Translations under genes and position numbers: made by a program | Source: Accumulibacter sp. | Lineage (GTDB): Bacteria > Pseudomonadota > Gammaproteobacteria > Burkholderiales > Rhodocyclaceae | NCBI RefSeq assembly: GCF_029255125.1 | Contig: NZ_JAPUVR010000102.1 | Location: 24,794-88,793, forward strand | DNA length: 64,000 nt | Direction of reading: 5' to 3' | Notes under the pieces: generated by a model | Seen by the model: only the letters and a program-made list of their open reading frames with translations | Told to the model about the DNA's origin: nothing | Databases searched by the model: none | In this document: in pieces, positions 17,991 to 27,984 of the stretch | Layout of the letters: each line of letters opens with the position of its first letter | Position numbering within the stretch: the first letter of the stretch is position 1

Positions 17991-18026
17991 CTTGCGCTGA
18001 CTCCGCCGGGGTTCAGCGCCGGGCGT

Positions 18027-21000
18027 TCACGATTCCGCCGTCCACGGCGCCGGTTTGCCGAAGAAGAACCCCTGCCCGTAGTCGACACCAAGCTCGCACA
18101 GCCGGTCGACGATGGCTTTGCTGCTGACGTACTCGGCGACGATACGCAGACCAAGGGCGTGTCCCATGTCGTTGATTGCCGCCACCAGCGCGTCATCGCG
18201 CGCGCTCTCGCGCATGTCCTTGACGAAGCTGCCATCGATCTTCAGATGGTCGATCGGCAGGCTCTTCAGATAGTGGAATGACGAAAGACCGCTGCCGAAG
18301 TCGTCGAGCGCAAGCTGGCAACCATGCCGTTTGAGCGCCGTGAGCAGAGCCATCGCCGGGCGCAGATTCTGGATGGCCGCGGTCTCGGTGATTTCGAAGC
18401 ACACGCGCTCTGGCGGGAAGCCGGTCGCCGTGAACTGCTGTTCGATGAAATCCAGCAGCCCGTCGTCGCTCAAGGAATTGCCCGAGACGTTGATCGCCAG
18501 CGAGGTTTCGGTTCGTCCTATGCCTTTGGCGTAGTCGTGAAAAGCCGTCTGGATCACCCAGCGGTCGATCGCCGCCATCAGACCGTAGCGTTCAGCGGCC
18601 GGAATGAAGACCGCCGGGAGGACGAGTTCGTCGATGCGCGGATGAACCCGGCCATGCACCACGCGCAACAGAACCTCGTGCCCGAGCGTCCGGAAGTCCT
18701 GCCCGTCGAGCGCCACGATTGGCTGGTAGTGCAGACGGAACATCCCCTGGTCGAGCGCATCGCGCAAACCGGCAGCACCGATGATCTCATGGTGCCGGCG
18801 CAGCGTATCGAGGTCGGCCTCCTGGTAGACGTGTACGCGATTGCGCCCAAGTTCCTTCGCTGCATAGCAGGCAATGTCGGCGTGCGTCATCAACTGGACG
18901 GTGCTCTCGGTATCCGCGCTGATCGGTACCAGACCGATGCTGGCGCTGATCTGGTAGGAACGTCCGCCCCAGGCGAAACGGTGCGCGCGCAGCAGACTGA
19001 CCACCGACTGGGCGACGAGCACCGCACGCTCAAGCGGACAGTTCTCCTGGAGCAGGGCAAACTCGTCGCCGCCGACGCGCGCCAGCACGTCGCTCTCGCG
19101 GAAAACCCCGGTCAGCACGCCCCTGATCTGTTTGAGCAACTCGTCGCCCGCCGTATGCCCGGCGGTATCGTTGATCACCCTGAAGCGGTCGAGATCGAGA
19201 TAGCTCAGCACGTGCCGGCTGCCGCTGCGGCGTGAACTATCGACCGCCGCCTGCAATCGCCGCTCGAACTCTGCGCGGTTGCACAGACCGGTCAGCGCGT
19301 CGTGCGTGGCATCGTAGGCCAACTGCCGTTCGAGCTGGCGCGTCTCGCTCACGTCGCGAAAAACCAGCACGCCACCCATGATTACGCCGTCGTGGCCGCG
19401 GATAGGCGCGGCCGAATCGTCGATGTCGAACTCGCGCCCGTCGCGCGAAACCAGGATCGAGCCCGTGGTCAGCGAGATCATCCGTCCGCTCCGGATGCAC
19501 TGGTTGAGGGGCTCGGCAATCGCCTCGCGCGTCTGCCCGCTGATCACCCGGAAGATTTCGTCGATCGGCCGGCCGCGCGCCTCCGCCATACTCCAGCCGG
19601 TGAGCGCCTCGGCAACCGGATTCAGGTAATCCACCTTCGCCTGGGCATCGGCGGTAATCACTGCATCGCCGATCGAATGCAAGGTCACCTGCGCGCGTTC
19701 CTTGGCCTCGAAAAGCGCCAGTTCGGCGCGTTTGCGCTCGGTGGTGTCGATGCCGACACAGATCAACTGCTCGACGTTGCTGGAAACCGCGCGGATCGGC
19801 GCCTTGATCGTGTGGAACCAGCGCACTTCGCCAGCGCTGTTGGCGATGGCCACCTCACGTTCGACGCGCGGCCGTCGACCGCTGAGAATATCCTGTTCGT
19901 CTTCGGCGAAAGACTGCAAGAGCTGTGGGTCGGAAAGGAAGTTGGCCAGCGGCTGATCGACCACCTCCTCCAGCGCGTGCCCGACGGTCGCCGCAAAGCT
20001 CTGATTTGCCAGCGTGATCAGTCCGTTGCTGTCGACTACGAAGGTCAGGTGCGGATTGGCGTCGATGACTGCGCGCAGAAACTCGCGTTGCGCCTGATCC
20101 TCGTGTTGTACGGCCAGCAGACGCTGGATCAGCTTGACGTTGCGGAAGCAGGCAGCGATGCTGTTGACGAAGATGTCGAGCAGTGTGCGGTCGAGGCTCT
20201 CCAGCACATGGCAGGAATCGAGGAAAACGGCCGCCTCCTGCTCGGGCGCCGCCTGCAGATAAAGGACGGTGTAGTCCTTGGCGAAGATATGCTGTCGATT
20301 GGTCAGGGCGTTGGTGATCGCCTCGACGATGCGCTTGTCCGGCAAGCGCGCCAACGGTTGCGCGATGTAACGCGCGTGGCAACCGGCGGCGGCGGCGATC
20401 ACATAGCCGCACTCTTTGCCGTCACCGAGCGCGAGTTCCTTCTGACTGCAGACGATACCGTCGACGGGCAACCTCAGCAAGGCGGCCAATTGGGTCAGGA
20501 CGCCCTCGGCGAAATAGGCAATCGCCCGCTCTTCCTTCAGTTCGGCCGCCGCGCGCACGACCATCTCCAGACCCTGCCGCTGCTCGGCGATCGTGCACAA
20601 CTGCTGATACGAACGCAAGGCAGCGCTTACCGTCGTGATCAGCCGTGTCCGGTTGAGCTCCGCCTTGGTCCGGTAATCGTTGATGTCGTACTCTTCGATC
20701 ACCGTCAGTTCCGGCGCGTAGCCGGGTTCACCAGTACGCAGGATCAGGCGGCACTCCATCATCCCCAGTTCGTCGCGGATGTAACCGACCAGGTCGAGGC
20801 CGGCGCGCGTCGTTTCCATGACCACATCGAGCAGGGCGACAGCGATATCCGGATGCTGCTGCAGGATGCCGCGCGCCGCCTGGCCGCTCGCCGCGTGCAG
20901 CAGGCGCAAGGGCCGACCAAAGACGCGCAGGTGCTGCAGGGCAAAACGCGTCACCCCATGCACCTCCGGATCGTCGTCGACGATCAGCACCTTCCAGGGT

Positions 21001-21071
21001 GATTGCTCGGCCAGCGGCGGCGCACCGGTCTGTGCCGGCTCCTCCGACCAGCGGATCAGTTCATCGTTCAT
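18027..21071 (-). CDS. REC-DUF3369-PAS-PAS-GGDEF-EAL cyclic-di-GMP signalling protein
   Basis: The 1014-residue protein begins with a receiver domain ([12 protein letters not shown], phosphoacceptor Asp82 in LLDVVMET, Lys136), followed by a DUF3369 region (about 155-325), two PAS domains (about 330-590), a GGDEF domain with intact RVGGDEF and an RxxD inhibitory site five residues before it, and an EAL domain ([36 protein letters not shown]). It should make and/or break cyclic-di-GMP in response to phosphorylation and PAS input. ATG 21071 overlaps the yebC stop as ATGA; a longer frame reads through yebC and is spurious. No cognate kinase adjoins it. Confidence 0.93.
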   Translation of the reverse strand: MNDELIRWSEEPAQTGAPPLAEQSPWKVLIVDDDPEVHGVTRFALQHLRVFGRPLRLLHAASGQAARGILQQHPDIAVALLDVVMETTRAGLDLVGYIRDELGMMECRLILRTGEPGYAPELTVIEEYDINDYRTKAELNRTRLITTVSAALRSYQQLCTIAEQRQGLEMVVRAAAELKEERAIAYFAEGVLTQLAALLRLPVDGIVCSQKELALGDGKECGYVIAAAAGCHARYIAQPLARLPDKRIVEAITNALTNRQHIFAKDYTVLYLQAAPEQEAAVFLDSCHVLESLDRTLLDIFVNSIAACFRNVKLIQRLLAVQHEDQAQREFLRAVIDANPHLTFVVDSNGLITLANQSFAATVGHALEEVVDQPLANFLSDPQLLQSFAEDEQDILSGRRPRVEREVAIANSAGEVRWFHTIKAPIRAVSSNVEQLICVGIDTTERKRAELALFEAKERAQVTLHSIGDAVITADAQAKVDYLNPVAEALTGWSMAEARGRPIDEIFRVISGQTREAIAEPLNQCIRSGRMISLTTGSILVSRDGREFDIDDSAAPIRGHDGVIMGGVLVFRDVSETRQLERQLAYDATHDALTGLCNRAEFERRLQAAVDSSRRSGSRHVLSYLDLDRFRVINDTAGHTAGDELLKQIRGVLTGVFRESDVLARVGGDEFALLQENCPLERAVLVAQSVVSLLRAHRFAWGGRSYQISASIGLVPISADTESTVQLMTHADIACYAAKELGRNRVHVYQEADLDTLRRHHEIIGAAGLRDALDQGMFRLHYQPIVALDGQDFRTLGHEVLLRVVHGRVHPRIDELVLPAVFIPAAERYGLMAAIDRWVIQTAFHDYAKGIGRTETSLAINVSGNSLSDDGLLDFIEQQFTATGFPPERVCFEITETAAIQNLRPAMALLTALKRHGCQLALDDFGSGLSSFHYLKSLPIDHLKIDGSFVKDMRESARDDALVAAINDMGHALGLRIVAEYVSSKAIVDRLCELGVDYGQGFFFGKPAPWTAES

Positions 21072-21796
21072 TCGTCGTCCAGAATGACGCTCGTATAGAC
21101 GTTCTGGACATCGTCGAGGCCCTCCAGAACGTCGATCAGTTTCTGCATGCGCTGCGCATCTTCGCCGCCAAGCTGCGTTTCGTTGTCTGCTTTCATCGTC
21201 ACGCCGCCAAACTCGGCAACGAAACCGGCCGCTTGCAGCGCGTCCCTGACCGCAACAAAATCGTTCGGCGCGGTAATCACCTCGACCGAGCCGTCGTCGT
21301 TGCTCAGCACATCGTCGGCACCACACTCGATCGCCACGTCCATCAAAGCCGCCTCGTCGACTCCCGGAGCGAAGAGCAATTGGCCGCAATGCCTGAACTG
21401 AAAAGCAACGCAACCATCGGTGCCCAGATTACCGCCGTACTTATTGAACGCGTGCCGCACATCGGCGACGGTTCGCGTCTTGTTGTCGGTCAGACAATCG
21501 ACGATCACCGCCGCGCCGTTGATCCCGTAGCCCTCATAACGGACCTCGACGTAGTCGACGCCCTCGAGCTCGCCGGTACCCTTCTTGATCGCGTTATCGA
21601 TCTTGTCCTTCGGCATGTTCACTCCCTTCGCCCGGTCGGTCGCCAGACGCAAGCGTGGGTTGAACGCCGGGTCGCCGCCACCCATCTTGGCGGCAACCGT
21701 CAACTCGCGTGCAATCTTCGAAAACGACGCGCTCCGTTTCTCATCCTGGCGACCCTTGCGATGCTGGATGTTTGCCCACTTGGAATGCCCTGCCAC
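21068..21796 (-). CDS. yebC: YebC/PmpR family DNA-binding or translation-related protein
   Basis: The 242-residue product starts with the invariant [17 protein letters not shown] and contains [18 protein letters not shown] and [19 protein letters not shown], typical of YebC. Family members have been described as transcriptional regulators and, more recently, as factors that relieve ribosome stalling at proline stretches. The start is GTG at 21796 with AAAGGGA five bases upstream. yebC normally precedes ruvC; here it overlaps by four bases a very large GGDEF-EAL gene, which is unusual. Interestingly, the window also carries efp, whose product works on polyproline stalling. Confidence 0.95.
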   Translation of the reverse strand: MAGHSKWANIQHRKGRQDEKRSASFSKIARELTVAAKMGGGDPAFNPRLRLATDRAKGVNMPKDKIDNAIKKGTGELEGVDYVEVRYEGYGINGAAVIVDCLTDNKTRTVADVRHAFNKYGGNLGTDGCVAFQFRHCGQLLFAPGVDEAALMDVAIECGADDVLSNDDGSVEVITAPNDFVAVRDALQAAGFVAEFGGVTMKADNETQLGGEDAQRMQKLIDVLEGLDDVQNVYTSVILDDE

Positions 21797-22007
21797 AAAA
21801 ATCCCTTTCCGATTCGACTCGACAAACCTGCTTCGGTGAACTGTCGGTCCTGTCCGCAATGCGCCAAAACCCACCGGGCAAGACGCAAATGGTTGATAAT
21901 CTGAGGCCGCATTTTAGCACTTCCGATCGATTGACCAACTTTCTGGCACCTTTTCGCTGTGCTGTCTTCCACACTTTGCTTCCTTTGACTGCTGCTCGGA
22001 GTTACAG

Positions 22008-23531
22008 ATGACCGCTCCCCTCCTGATTGCCAAGAACCAAGATACCGACCTTGTCCTGCTGCCGGCACTGGCCAATCGGCACGGCCTGATCACCGGCGCC
22101 ACCGGAACGGGCAAGACGATCACCCTGCAAGTCCTCGCCGAACGCTTCTCGGCCATCGGCGTGCCGGTCTTCATGGCCGACGTGAAGGGTGATCTTTCGG
22201 GACTCGCCGAAGCCGGCAGCCTGACGCCGAAAATGCAGGCGCGCCTCGCCGCACTCGGCCTGAAGGACTGGGCGCCGAAAGCATGCCCAGTCGTTTTCTG
22301 GGACGTCTACGGCAGCCAGGGCCACCCGGTGCGGGCAACGATCTCGGACATGGGGCCGGTCCTCCTTGCCCGCTTGCTCAACCTCAACGAGACGCAGGCA
22401 GGCGTCCTCCAACTCGTCTTCAAGATCGCTGACGACCAGGGCCTGCTCCTGCTCGACCTCAAGGACCTGCGTGCGATGGTCCAGCACGTCGGCGAAAACG
22501 CCAAGTCGTTTACCACCGAATACGGCAACGTCTCGGCCGCCTCGATCGGCGCCATCCAGCGCAACCTGCTGACACTCGGCGAACAGGGCGGCGAGGTCTT
22601 TTTCGCCGAACCGATGCTCGACATCGCCGACCTGCTGCAGACCGAGAACGGGGCCGGCGTGGTCAATATCCTCGCGGGCGATCAGTTGATGAACTCGCCG
22701 CGCCTCTACTCGACCTTCCTCCTCTGGCTGCTCTCCGAGCTCTTCGAGCGTCTGCCGGAGGTCGGTGATCTCGACCAGCCGAAGCTCGTCTTCTTCTTCG
22801 ACGAAGCGCACCTGCTGTTCAACGAGGCCCCGGCCGCGTTGCTGCAAAAGATCGAACAGGTCGTCCGCCTGATCCGTTCGAAAGGCGTCGGCATCTACTT
22901 CGTCACGCAGAACCCGCTCGACATTCCCGACACCGTCCTCGGCCAGCTCGGCAACCGCGTCCAGCACGCACTGCGCGCGTTCACCCCGCGCGACCAGAAG
23001 GCGGTCAAGGCAGCCGCCCAGACGCTAAGGGCAAATCCCAAGTTCGACGCGGAGGCGGCAATCAGCGAACTCGGCGTGGGCGAAGCGCTGGTCTCCTTCC
23101 TCGACGAGAAAGGACGGCCGAACGTCGTCGAACGGGCTTTCGTCCTCCCGCCGGCGACGCGCATAGGCCCACAGACGGCCACCGAGCGCCAGGCGGTGAT
23201 CAAGCGCTCGCCGATCTACGGGCATTACGAAAAGGTCGTCGACCGCGAATCGGCCTACGAAAAGCTGAAGGGTGAAGCCGCCGCGAAAAGCGCCGACGGC
23301 GCTTCCGGCAAGCCTGCCGACACAGCGCCGGCGAGCGAATCGGGCGGCGGCTGGCTGGGTGGCCTGGGCGACCTCTTCTCGGGTGGCAGCGGTGGCCGCG
23401 CCCGACGCGCCGACTCGGTCCTCGAAACCGCCGCGAAAAGTGCCGCCCGGACGATCGGCTCGCAGGTCGGCCGCGAAATCATTCGCGGCGTCCTCGGCTC
23501 GATCCTCGGCGGCGGGAGCCGCCGGCGGTGA
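22008..23531 (+). CDS. HerA/FtsK-like ATPase of the DUF853 (YjgR) family
   Basis: The 507-residue protein has Walker [12 protein letters not shown] near residue 30, [15 protein letters not shown], Walker [13 protein letters not shown] and the arginine-rich [16 protein letters not shown] stretch, all typical of DUF853/YjgR ATPases. The C-terminal 90 residues are alanine/glycine-rich with a [15 protein letters not shown] segment and a final helix. These proteins resemble HerA helicases but their role is not established. The start has CGGAG five bases upstream. The gene is divergent from yebC and converges on the PEP-CTERM gene, with a GC-rich palindrome between them. Confidence 0.88.
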   Translation: MTAPLLIAKNQDTDLVLLPALANRHGLITGATGTGKTITLQVLAERFSAIGVPVFMADVKGDLSGLAEAGSLTPKMQARLAALGLKDWAPKACPVVFWDVYGSQGHPVRATISDMGPVLLARLLNLNETQAGVLQLVFKIADDQGLLLLDLKDLRAMVQHVGENAKSFTTEYGNVSAASIGAIQRNLLTLGEQGGEVFFAEPMLDIADLLQTENGAGVVNILAGDQLMNSPRLYSTFLLWLLSELFERLPEVGDLDQPKLVFFFDEAHLLFNEAPAALLQKIEQVVRLIRSKGVGIYFVTQNPLDIPDTVLGQLGNRVQHALRAFTPRDQKAVKAAAQTLRANPKFDAEAAISELGVGEALVSFLDEKGRPNVVERAFVLPPATRIGPQTATERQAVIKRSPIYGHYEKVVDRESAYEKLKGEAAAKSADGASGKPADTAPASESGGGWLGGLGDLFSGGSGGRARRADSVLETAAKSAARTIGSQVGREIIRGVLGSILGGGSRRR

Positions 23532-23561
23532 TTTGCCGCAGCGCCGCGCGCGGCGCCGCCC

Positions 23562-24365
23562 TCAGGCCGGCTGTCGCCGACGCCAGCCGGCCAAGCCCAG
23601 GCCTAGCGCGAGCAAGGCAGCGGTAGCGGGTTCGGGCACCGCGGCGATTTCAAGGAAGGGGCGCAGGCTCGCGTCGGCGGCGGCCGACGAGGCGTAGAGC
23701 GAGGCGATCGGCTTGCCCGAGTCGGCGAAAACGATGTCGGGCTGCAGCAGTTCGACGCCGAAATTCATGCTTGGGTCGGACAGCCAGTCCTTGACCAGTC
23801 CCGTCACGTCGAAACTGACCCATTGGTTGACGCCATCCTGTACGGCCGACGTGAACGGACCGGCGACGCTCGGTTGCGTCTCCCAGGTCACCGTCGTTTC
23901 TCCCCAGGCCTGCGTGACGCGATGCAGTTCGGTGGTGATCGGTTTGGCGCTCGTCGGGTTGTCGAAAGGGCGCAGTCCGGGCAGGGCAAACAGCTTGAGC
24001 TGGGCGCTGGCAACCTGGCCGGCCGACAAGGCAAGCGGGGTGAGATCGAAGCGCAGCAGCGATCGGGTGTCGTGCGCGCGTGATTCGCCCAGCGCACCGA
24101 TCAGCGGCGTCGTGTTGCTGCTCCCGAGGAAGTTGCCGAAGGGAACGGCCGGCGCCGGGGTGAGCGCGTTCAGCGTCTGGCTGTCGAGGTTGGTGACGCG
24201 CGCTGCGGTCGCGATGTTGAAAGTGCCGGGAATCCCGAATTCATAGACGAAGACGTCCTCGCTGGTGCTTTCGTCGGGTTGCAGGATCATCGCCGCGTGC
24301 GCCGCACCGGTCAGCGTCGCGGCAAGCAGCAGGGGAAGCATTTTCGAGGGGAGAGCGTGGCGCAT
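23562..24365 (-). CDS. Secreted DNRLRE-like protein with PEP-CTERM sorting signal
   Basis: The 267-residue product has a signal peptide (LPLLLAATLTGAAHA) and ends in a textbook PEP-CTERM signal: VPEPAT, a hydrophobic segment LLALGLGLAG and WRRRQ. The middle part (DTRSLLRFDLTPLAL, VTWETQPS, WVSFDVTGLVKDWLSDP, NFGVELLQ) matches the DNRLRE beta-sandwich found in extracellular proteins. PEP-CTERM proteins are processed by exosortase and are linked to exopolysaccharide and floc formation; exosortase itself is not in this window. The start ATG at 24365 has GGAGGT five bases upstream; a longer frame to 24407 does not. Confidence 0.9.
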   Translation of the reverse strand: MRHALPSKMLPLLLAATLTGAAHAAMILQPDESTSEDVFVYEFGIPGTFNIATAARVTNLDSQTLNALTPAPAVPFGNFLGSSNTTPLIGALGESRAHDTRSLLRFDLTPLALSAGQVASAQLKLFALPGLRPFDNPTSAKPITTELHRVTQAWGETTVTWETQPSVAGPFTSAVQDGVNQWVSFDVTGLVKDWLSDPSMNFGVELLQPDIVFADSGKPIASLYASSAAADASLRPFLEIAAVPEPATAALLALGLGLAGWRRRQPA

Positions 24366-24487
24366 GGGGGACCTCCGATGGCTTGGGTTGAGCGCGGGCG
24401 CACCCAATGCGCGCCCGCTTCAGGCTCGAATACGCAGCGACAGCGAGAATGGATGCAGACGGCGGCGCCAGGCTGCCCGGCCTTCGC

Positions 24488-25525
24488 TCAGGTCGTCTGG
24501 GCGAGCGCTGGGCCGAGAGGGATTTTCGACGCGGCATGCGCGACCGCGCGCACGAAGCGTGGGACGAGGTAGCCGGGCAGACGCGCCAGCAGCGCGGCAT
24601 GCAGGGCGCGGGCGTGCGCTTCAGGCACGTCGAAGTGGGCGGCGCCGCTCACCCGGTCGAGCAGGTGGACGTAGTAGGGCAGAACGCCGACCGCGAAGAG
24701 ACGTTCAGACAATTCGGCCAGCGTATCGGCCTGGTCATTGACGCCGGCGAGCAGGACCGACTGGTTGAGCAGGCTGAGCCCGGCCGCGCGCAGCGGGCGC
24801 AGCGCAGCGCCGACCGTTTCGTCGATTTCGCGCGGATGATTGGCGTGGATGACCAGACTCGTCGCCAGGCGGCTGCCGGTGAGCAACTCGACGAGCGCTG
24901 GCGTGACGCGCTGCGGAACGACAACCGGCAAGCGGCTATGCACGCGCAGGCGGCGAAGATGGGCGATCGCTGCCAGACGATCGACCATTTCGGCCAGGCG
25001 CCGGTCGGACAATGACAGCGGATCGCCGCCCGACAGGATGACTTCGTGCAGCGAGGGATCGCGCTCGATGTAGTCGAACACCGGCGCCCACTCGGCGCGC
25101 GGCGGCCGGTTGTCGGCGTAGGGGAAGTGACGACGGAAACAGTAACGGCAGTTGATCGCGCAGTTCCCGCTGAGCACGAGCAGGACGCGGCCGGCATACT
25201 TGTGGATCAGTCCGGGCAGCTTGTTGGCTTCGCTTTCGTCCAGCGGGTCGTCGACGAAGCCGGGCTGCGTCTGAGTTTCGGCGAGCGCCGGCAGAACCTG
25301 ACGCAGCAAGGGGTCGTCGCGCTCGCCGCGGCGCATGCGGGCGACGAAGCTGCGCGGTACGCGCAACGGAAAGGCCGGCCGGCGATCAAGTGCGGGCGCT
25401 TCATCAGCCAGATCGAGCAGGGCGAGGAGCTCGTCGCTGCTCGTCACGACCTCGCGCAAGGCGTGCTGCCAGGGTTCGTCCTGACGGTCTTTCGCGTGCC
25501 AATCGGTCGGGCTTCGCGCTATCAT
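24488..25525 (-). CDS. epmB: EF-P lysine 2,3-aminomutase
   Basis: EpmB is a radical SAM, PLP-dependent enzyme that converts (S)-alpha-lysine to (R)-beta-lysine, the modifier of elongation factor P. The 345-residue product shows the cluster motif [24 protein letters not shown], and [13 protein letters not shown]. The N-terminus ([19 protein letters not shown]) aligns with E. coli EpmB. I chose ATG 25525 (AAGGG upstream); ATG 25537 is possible. The gene is divergent from efp across only 41 bases, and epmA follows efp, so all genes for beta-lysylation of EF-P are clustered here. Confidence 0.92.
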   Translation of the reverse strand: MIARSPTDWHAKDRQDEPWQHALREVVTSSDELLALLDLADEAPALDRRPAFPLRVPRSFVARMRRGERDDPLLRQVLPALAETQTQPGFVDDPLDESEANKLPGLIHKYAGRVLLVLSGNCAINCRYCFRRHFPYADNRPPRAEWAPVFDYIERDPSLHEVILSGGDPLSLSDRRLAEMVDRLAAIAHLRRLRVHSRLPVVVPQRVTPALVELLTGSRLATSLVIHANHPREIDETVGAALRPLRAAGLSLLNQSVLLAGVNDQADTLAELSERLFAVGVLPYYVHLLDRVSGAAHFDVPEAHARALHAALLARLPGYLVPRFVRAVAHAASKIPLGPALAQTT

Positions 25526-25566
25526 GGCGCCCTTCATTTCTCTTGACCGCCTCACGAGGGGATCCA

Positions 25567-26136
25567 ATGGCGAGCTATTCTACCAACGAATTCAAATCCG
25601 GCCTGAAGGTCATGCTGGACGGTGAACCGTGCACCATCCTCGAAAACGAATTCGTCAAGCCGGGCAAGGGCCAGGCATTCAATCGCGTCAAATTGCGCAA
25701 CCTGAAGACCAACCGCGTATCCGAAAAGACGTTCAAGTCGGGCGACTCGCTCGAGGGGGCGGACATCGTCGACCGTGAAATGCAGTACCTGTACAACGAC
25801 GGCGAGTTCTTCCATTTCATGGAGCCGGACAGCTTCGAGCAGCATCAGGCGAGTTCGACCACCGTCGGCGACGCCGCGCTGTGGCTCAAGGAACAGGACA
25901 TGTGCATGGTGATGCTGTTCAACGGCGCACCGCTGGCGGTGACGCCGCCGAACTTCGTCGACCTGGAGATCGTCGAGACCGAGCCGGGTGTGCGCGGTGA
26001 CACGGCGACCGGCGGCACCAAGCCGGCGCGCCTGTCGACCGGCGCGGTTGCCAAGGTGCCGCTGTTCGTCAATCAGGGCGAGATCATTCGTTGCGACACG
26101 CGCACCGGGGAGTACGTCTCGCGCGTCAAGGGCTGA
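25567..26136 (+). CDS. efp: Translation elongation factor P
   Basis: EF-P rescues ribosomes stalled on consecutive prolines. The 189-residue product is full length with the three beta-barrel domains. The modified loop is KPGKGQAF, with Lys34 exactly where E. coli EF-P is beta-lysylated; this agrees with epmA and epmB alongside. The ATG at 25567 follows GAGGGGATCCA. The end of the protein ([17 protein letters not shown]) is conserved. Promoter elements must lie within or beside the 5' end of divergent epmB; a TATCAT at 25520-25525 is a candidate -10. Confidence 0.98.
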   Translation: MASYSTNEFKSGLKVMLDGEPCTILENEFVKPGKGQAFNRVKLRNLKTNRVSEKTFKSGDSLEGADIVDREMQYLYNDGEFFHFMEPDSFEQHQASSTTVGDAALWLKEQDMCMVMLFNGAPLAVTPPNFVDLEIVETEPGVRGDTATGGTKPARLSTGAVAKVPLFVNQGEIIRCDTRTGEYVSRVKG

Positions 26137-26200
26137 GCACGGGCAGCAACGCGTTGCCTTTCCCGCACACATGCGGCAGGCGACAGCGCGGGGCAGCACC

Positions 26201-27166
26201 GTGACCGCGGCGCAGCGCTGGCGGCCGACCGCGCCGCTGGCGAACCTGCGCCGGCGGGCGCAGATCGTTGGCGCCATCCGCGCCTATTTCGCCGCGCAGG
26301 GCGTGCTCGAAGTCGAGACGCCGCAGATCGGTTCGGCAACGGTCAGCGATCCGCACCTCAACAGTCTGTACGTCGCGGGCTACGGCTACCTGCAAACCTC
26401 GCCGGAATACGCGATGAAGCGGCTGCTCGCCGCCGGCAGCGGGTCGATCTATCAACTGGCCCGGGTCTTTCGCGCCGACGAGCACGGCCGCCGACACCAG
26501 CCGGAGTTCACCTTGCTCGAATGGTATCGCCTGGGGTATTCGCTCGAACGGCTGATCGATGAAGTCGGGTCGATCGCCCGCCTGGCGCTCGGCGACTTGC
26601 CGAGCGAGCGCCAGCGCTACCGTGATCTTTTCCAGCGCTACCTCGGACTCGACCCGCTGCGCTGCGAGTTGAGCGCACTGCGCAGCGCCGCCGAGCACCT
26701 CGACCTGGCGTTCGACGATGCCGACCGCGATACCTGGCTCGAACTGCTGATGAGCGCGGTGATCGAACCGCAACTCGGGCGCAACGTGCTCAGCTTCGTC
26801 GTCGACTATCCGCCCTCGCAAGCGGCGCTCGCCCGCCTGCGCCGCGACGCTGACGGAGAACTCGTCGCCGCGCGCTTCGAGTTGTATTTTGCCGGCGTCG
26901 AACTGGCCAACGGCTACCACGAACTGGCCGACGCCGACGAACAGCGGGCCCGCTTTGCCACCGATCTGCAGACGCGCGCGGCGCTGGGTCTGCCCGCCGT
27001 AGCGCTCGACGGCGACTTTCTCGCCGCGCTGAGCGCCGGACTACCGGACTGCAGCGGCGTCGCGCTCGGCCTCGACCGGCTGATCATGCTCGCCGTCGGC
27101 GCCCAGTCGCTGGCCGAGGTGATGGCCTTCGCCGTGCCCTGGGGAGAACTCGATGCATCCGCCTAG
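26201..27166 (+). CDS. epmA: EF-P--(R)-beta-lysine ligase
   Basis: EpmA is a shortened class II lysyl-tRNA synthetase that attaches (R)-beta-lysine to Lys34 of EF-P. The 321-residue product lacks the anticodon-binding domain and has motif 2 (RVFRADEHGRRHQPEFTLLEWYR) and motif 3 (GVALGLDRLIMLAVG). The GTG at 26201 makes an N-terminus of the same length as E. coli EpmA; an ATG at 26171 is the alternative. It lies 64 bases after efp in the same direction. Confidence 0.93.
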   Translation: MTAAQRWRPTAPLANLRRRAQIVGAIRAYFAAQGVLEVETPQIGSATVSDPHLNSLYVAGYGYLQTSPEYAMKRLLAAGSGSIYQLARVFRADEHGRRHQPEFTLLEWYRLGYSLERLIDEVGSIARLALGDLPSERQRYRDLFQRYLGLDPLRCELSALRSAAEHLDLAFDDADRDTWLELLMSAVIEPQLGRNVLSFVVDYPPSQAALARLRRDADGELVAARFELYFAGVELANGYHELADADEQRARFATDLQTRAALGLPAVALDGDFLAALSAGLPDCSGVALGLDRLIMLAVGAQSLAEVMAFAVPWGELDASA

Positions 27167-27217
27167 CCCGCCGGCGTTCCAGCGCTTCAGCGCGCTCTTT
27201 GTGCCGACGATGAATCG

Positions 27218-27922
27218 ATGAGTCCGCGCATCCGCTGCATCACTCCCGAGGTTTACCAGGTCGGCGGCGCCGGGCTGACGCACGCCAACGATGCGGCGAT
27301 CTATCTGGTCGCCGTCTCCGGTGGTGCGGCGCTGATCGACGCCGGCTGCGGACGCGGCAGCGATCTGCTGCTGCTCAACCTGGAAGCCGCCGGCGTGGCG
27401 CCCGATGAGATCGATTTCCTCCTGCTGACGCACTGCCACTACGATCACACCGGAGGTGCGGCCGCATTGCGCCGCCGCTTCGGCTGGCGCGTCGCGCTGC
27501 ACACTGACGAAGTCGCCTACCTGTCGAAGGGCGACAACGACGTCAGCGCCGCCGCCTGGTACGGCGACGAACTGACGCCGTGCGCGGTCGATCTGCCGCT
27601 GGTCGATGGCCAGGAAATTCGGCTCGGCGAGCGGGCCTTGCGCGCCATCCACATTCCCGGCCATTCGCCGGGATCGCTCGCTTACCTCGTCGAGTCAGCC
27701 GGACAGCGCGTCGTCTTCGCGCAGGACGTGCATGGGCCACTGCATCCGTCGCTGCTCTCGAACAGCGCCGATTACCAGGCTTCGCTCGGCAAGCTGGCCG
27801 CGCTCGAGGCCGACATCCTGTGCGAAGGGCATTACGGCGTTTTCGTTGGTCGGCGGGAAGTTGCCCAGTTCATCGCGCGCTTTCGTTCGCCAGCGGGCGC
27901 AACGCGCGGCCGAGACGGGTAG
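27218..27922 (+). CDS. Metallo-beta-lactamase fold hydrolase
   Basis: The 234-residue protein has the MBL metal-binding motif THCHYDHTGG (HxHxDH) near residue 70, the third histidine in IPGHSPGSLAYL, the bridging aspartate in FAQDVHGP and the last histidine in CEGHYG. It resembles glyoxalase II-like and other small hydrolases, but nothing in sequence or context fixes the substrate. The ATG at 27218 starts 51 bases after epmA, so it may belong to the efp-epmA transcript. It converges on hom with a strong hairpin between. Confidence 0.8.
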   Translation: MSPRIRCITPEVYQVGGAGLTHANDAAIYLVAVSGGAALIDAGCGRGSDLLLLNLEAAGVAPDEIDFLLLTHCHYDHTGGAAALRRRFGWRVALHTDEVAYLSKGDNDVSAAAWYGDELTPCAVDLPLVDGQEIRLGERALRAIHIPGHSPGSLAYLVESAGQRVVFAQDVHGPLHPSLLSNSADYQASLGKLAALEADILCEGHYGVFVGRREVAQFIARFRSPAGATRGRDG

Positions 27923-27926
27923 GTCA

Positions 27927-27955
27927 GCGGCGCGCGCAGGGGCTTTGCGCGCCGC
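27927..27955. terminator. Hairpin between convergent MBL hydrolase gene and hom
   Basis: GCGGCGCGC at 27927-27935 pairs perfectly with GCGCGCCGC at 27947-27955 around an 11-base loop in a 62-base convergent gap. It is a likely bidirectional terminator, though it has no T-tract. Confidence 0.45.
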
Positions 27956-27984
27956 GCCCGCTACCGGTCAGCGCTGCCGATCCC

